From positions 310,001-374,000 of the forward strand of contig CALOAB010000016.1 of the NCBI GenBank assembly GCA_942491185.1: 64,000 nt of DNA, read 5' to 3'. Position numbers and translations under genes: made by a program. Positions 61,987 to 64,000 of this stretch are shown piece after piece. Position 1 is the stretch's first letter. Every line of letters begins with the position of its first letter. The stretch comes from SLRI01 sp942491185 (lineage in GTDB: Bacteria; Pseudomonadota; Alphaproteobacteria; Geminicoccales; Geminicoccaceae). The notes under the pieces were generated by a model that did no database searches, was not told the origin of the DNA, and worked only from the letters and a program-made list of their open reading frames with translations.

Positions 61987-62760
61987 TTAGGTTTGTCGGT
62001 CGTTCTTCAGCTTGCCGAAGAGGTCCGCAAGGTCGGTCGGGAAAGGGAAGACGATCGTGTTGCTGCGATCATTGGCAATGTCGGCAAGAGCGCTGAGATA
62101 GCGCAGTTGCATCGCCTCGGGCACGACGTTCAGCACCCTGCCCGCATCGACTAGCCGTTCCGCAGCCTGAAACTCGCCCTCGGCATTGATGACCTTCGCC
62201 CGACGGATCCGCTCGGCCTCCGCCTGCTTGGCGATGGCACGGACCATGGTCTCGTCGATGTCGACATGCTTCAGCTCGACATTGGCGACTTTGACGCCCC
62301 AGGCGACCGTTTGGTTGTCGAGAATCTCCTGGATGTCGTCGTTGATCTTGTCCCGCTCGGCCAGCATCTCGTCGAGCTCGTGCTTGCCGAGCACCGAGCG
62401 GAGCGTGGTCTGCGCCAGCTCACTCGTGGCGGCGGCGAAATCCTCGACCTGGATCACCGCTTTGTCGGCCTCGATGATGCGGAAATAGAGCACCGCGTTG
62501 ACCTTCACCGACACGTTGTCACGGCTGATGACGTCCTGCGACGGCACGTCGAGGACCCGAGTTCGCAGATCGACGCGAACCATCGTCTGCAGGCCGGGAA
62601 TGATCAAGATCAGCCCGGGGCCTTTCACTTTCCAGTATCGCCCCAAGAGAAAGACCACCGCACGTTCGTATTCGCGCATGATCTTGAGCGACATCAAGAT
62701 GATGATGACGGGAAAGACCAGCAGGATGAGCAGTGGCTCGAAGAACATGATGTCTCTCAT
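61987..62760 (-). CDS. Slipin/stomatin family SPFH protein
   Basis: This 257-residue protein has an N-terminal membrane segment (about residues 7-26), then an SPFH domain (REYERAVVFLLGRYWKVKGPGLILIIPG, DVPSQDVISRDNVSVKVNAVLYFRI) and a helical region with AEAERIRRAKVINAEGE. Slipins form membrane rings or microdomains. It overlaps the downstream-facing NfeD-type gene by 4 bases, the standard slipin-NfeD operon found across bacteria. Confidence 0.93.
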   Translation of the reverse strand: MRDIMFFEPLLILLVFPVIIILMSLKIMREYERAVVFLLGRYWKVKGPGLILIIPGLQTMVRVDLRTRVLDVPSQDVISRDNVSVKVNAVLYFRIIEADKAVIQVEDFAAATSELAQTTLRSVLGKHELDEMLAERDKINDDIQEILDNQTVAWGVKVANVELKHVDIDETMVRAIAKQAEAERIRRAKVINAEGEFQAAERLVDAGRVLNVVPEAMQLRYLSALADIANDRSNTIVFPFPTDLADLFGKLKNDRQT

Positions 62761-64000
62761 TGCCTGGGTTTGTCGGGCTCGACGGTCAGCGTAAGGCCGT
62801 CGCGCGATTTGATGGTGACCCGCGTGCCGGGCTCGAGTTTATCCGGACCAACCGCGTGCCAGAGCTCACCATCGAGACGCACGCGGCCCTCGCCGCCGAT
62901 GCCATCGGCCCGGTGCCAGGTGACGATCTCGCCATGCCCGGACGCCAAGGCCTCAGGCCCGGTTGCTATCGGTCGATCGTGACTGCGAAACACGAGCGAG
63001 AGCGTGACCAGGAAAACGCCGCTGATCGAGGCCGCGAGCGCGCCGATTACGTAGGGCGAGATACCGAAGCCTGGCACCTCTGTATCCATCAGCAGGATCG
63101 ATCCGGCGATGAACGCGGCGACGCCGCTGATGCCGAGAACCCCGAAGGCCGGCAGCAACGCTTCGGAGACGACGAGCGCTATGCCGAGGCCGAGGAGTGC
63201 CAGCCCGGCATAGCTGACCGGCAGGACTTGAAAAGCATAGAGACCCAAGAGCAGACAGATGGCGCCGACCAGCCCTGGGCCGACCAGTCCCGGGGAATAG
63301 AACTCGAAGATGATCCCGTAGACGCCGATCAGCATCAAGATGGCGGCGACGTTCGGATTGGTGATGATGGCGAGGAGCTGGTAGCGCCAATCCGGCTCGA
63401 TCGTCTCGATCGTCGCCCCGTTGGTGTCGACGACGGTCGGACCGCGGGCAAGCTCCACCTCGCGCCCGTCGATTGCCGCCAGAAGCTCGTCCATATCGCT
63501 CGCAATCAGGTCGATAACACCGGCATCCAGTGCCTCGCGGTAGGTCAGGCTCTTGGCCTGTCGAACGGCAGCTTCGGCAAACGCGGGATCGCGACCGCGC
63601 ATCTCGGCAAGCGCGCGCAGATATGCCGCGGCATCCTCCACGGCCTTCGATGCGCTGGCGGATCGACCGGCCGCCGGTGGCGCGTCGATCTGGCCGTCGC
63701 TCGCTGCCGGATTCTCCTCGTCTGCCGATCGGTCCCCGCCGACCGGAACCGGCGTAGCTGCGCCGAGATTGGTGCCCGGTGCCATGGCGGCGATGTGGGA
63801 GGCATAAAGGATGAAGGTGCCGGCGCTGGCGGCGCGGGCACCCGAAGGTGCCACATAAGCAATGATCGGGATGGGCGAATCAATGATCGCGTGAACGATC
63901 GCGCGCATCGAGGTGTCGAGGCCGCCGGGTGTATCGATCTGCAAAATCAGCAGCTCTGCCTGCTCGCCGACGGCGTCGGCAATCGAGCGTTCGACGAGGT
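62757..64000 (-). CDS. NfeD family membrane serine protease (ClpP class), 5' end outside window
   Basis: At least 414 residues are in the window; the N-terminus lies beyond base 64000. The protease part shows LQIDTPGG and PSGARAASAGTFI with the nucleophile Ser in the ClpP-like turn. Four to five membrane helices follow from about 63420 down to 63000, then a C-terminal OB-fold (VRLDGELWHAVGPDKLEPGTRVTIK). Long NfeD proteins cleave stomatin-type partners such as the coupled slipin. Confidence 0.92.
   Translation of the reverse strand, partial: LVERSIADAVGEQAELLILQIDTPGGLDTSMRAIVHAIIDSPIPIIAYVAPSGARAASAGTFILYASHIAAMAPGTNLGAATPVPVGGDRSADEENPAASDGQIDAPPAAGRSASASKAVEDAAAYLRALAEMRGRDPAFAEAAVRQAKSLTYREALDAGVIDLIASDMDELLAAIDGREVELARGPTVVDTNGATIETIEPDWRYQLLAIITNPNVAAILMLIGVYGIIFEFYSPGLVGPGLVGAICLLLGLYAFQVLPVSYAGLALLGLGIALVVSEALLPAFGVLGISGVAAFIAGSILLMDTEVPGFGISPYVIGALAASISGVFLVTLSLVFRSHDRPIATGPEALASGHGEIVTWHRADGIGGEGRVRLDGELWHAVGPDKLEPGTRVTIKSRDGLTLTVEPDKPRQ

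Noticed and set aside
1..64000. tRNA, rRNA, CRISPR arrays, riboswitches, prophage or a dedicated defence system
   Set aside because: No conserved T-loop or D-loop patterns, no regularly spaced repeats and no defence-type nuclease/helicase genes were noticed by eye; a covariance-model search would be needed to exclude small RNAs.

Overview
The window is high-G+C DNA from an alphaproteobacterium, most likely a Rhodospirillales/Geminicoccales-type lineage (inference). The main support is a gene order often seen in Alphaproteobacteria: mltB - rlpA - dacA - tmk - holB - metG - tatD - MBL hydrolase (20.2-28.2 kb). DUF4170, DUF6460, PAS_5 and DauA-like genes also fit. Most of the window is ordinary chromosome: tightly packed genes, many 4-nt start/stop overlaps, and frequent strand switches. 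No tRNA, rRNA or CRISPR array was seen.

Layout. 0-1.7 kb: end of a sugar ABC importer operon. 1.7-4.4 kb: hemW with a proline-racemase-family enzyme, then two small membrane proteins. 4.44-4.71 kb: a 268-bp palindromic MITE-like element between convergent genes. 4.7-6.7 kb: a class A penicillin-binding protein. 6.8-15 kb: molybdenum cofactor genes in two blocks (fdhD-mobA and mobB-moeA). Between them lie an aminotransferase, a sensor kinase with a periplasmic binding protein, a phosphoesterase and a TusA-like sulfur carrier. 15-20 kb: a DauA-like oxidase, two MFS transporters, YraN and a GNAT protein. 20-28 kb: the conserved cell-wall/replication/translation block, in which tatD and dacA each carry a one-base frameshift and tmk has no ATG, GTG or TTG start. 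28.3-33.3 kb: an archaic chaperone-usher pilus operon with spore-coat-U pilins. 33.5-37.6 kb: hibernation factor, hybrid kinase, two orphan genes and spermidine synthase. 38-46.5 kb: ilvD, a BrkB membrane protein, fabI, aroC, a PAS_5 protein, an aminotransferase and a Rieske oxygenase. 46.7-51.2 kb: a graveyard of a decayed IS66 element and a decayed IS21 element. 51.3-64 kb: rlmE, ppx/gppA, a CDGSH protein, a molybdopterin oxidoreductase, a divergent dehydrogenase/kinase/enolase set, a membrane adenylate cyclase and a slipin-NfeD pair that runs off the window.

How genes work together. The Moco genes supply the cofactor for enzymes such as the oxidoreductase at 54-56 kb. The cell-wall genes (PBP1A, DacA, RlpA, MltB) act on peptidoglycan. 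The five pilus-operon genes should build and export a surface fibre.

The most unusual locus is at 56.7-60.0 kb. An enolase paralogue that has lost the conserved His of the SHRSGE motif is translationally coupled to an APH-fold kinase and faces a 2-hydroxyacid dehydrogenase. This may be an undescribed short pathway acting on a phosphorylated hydroxyacid.
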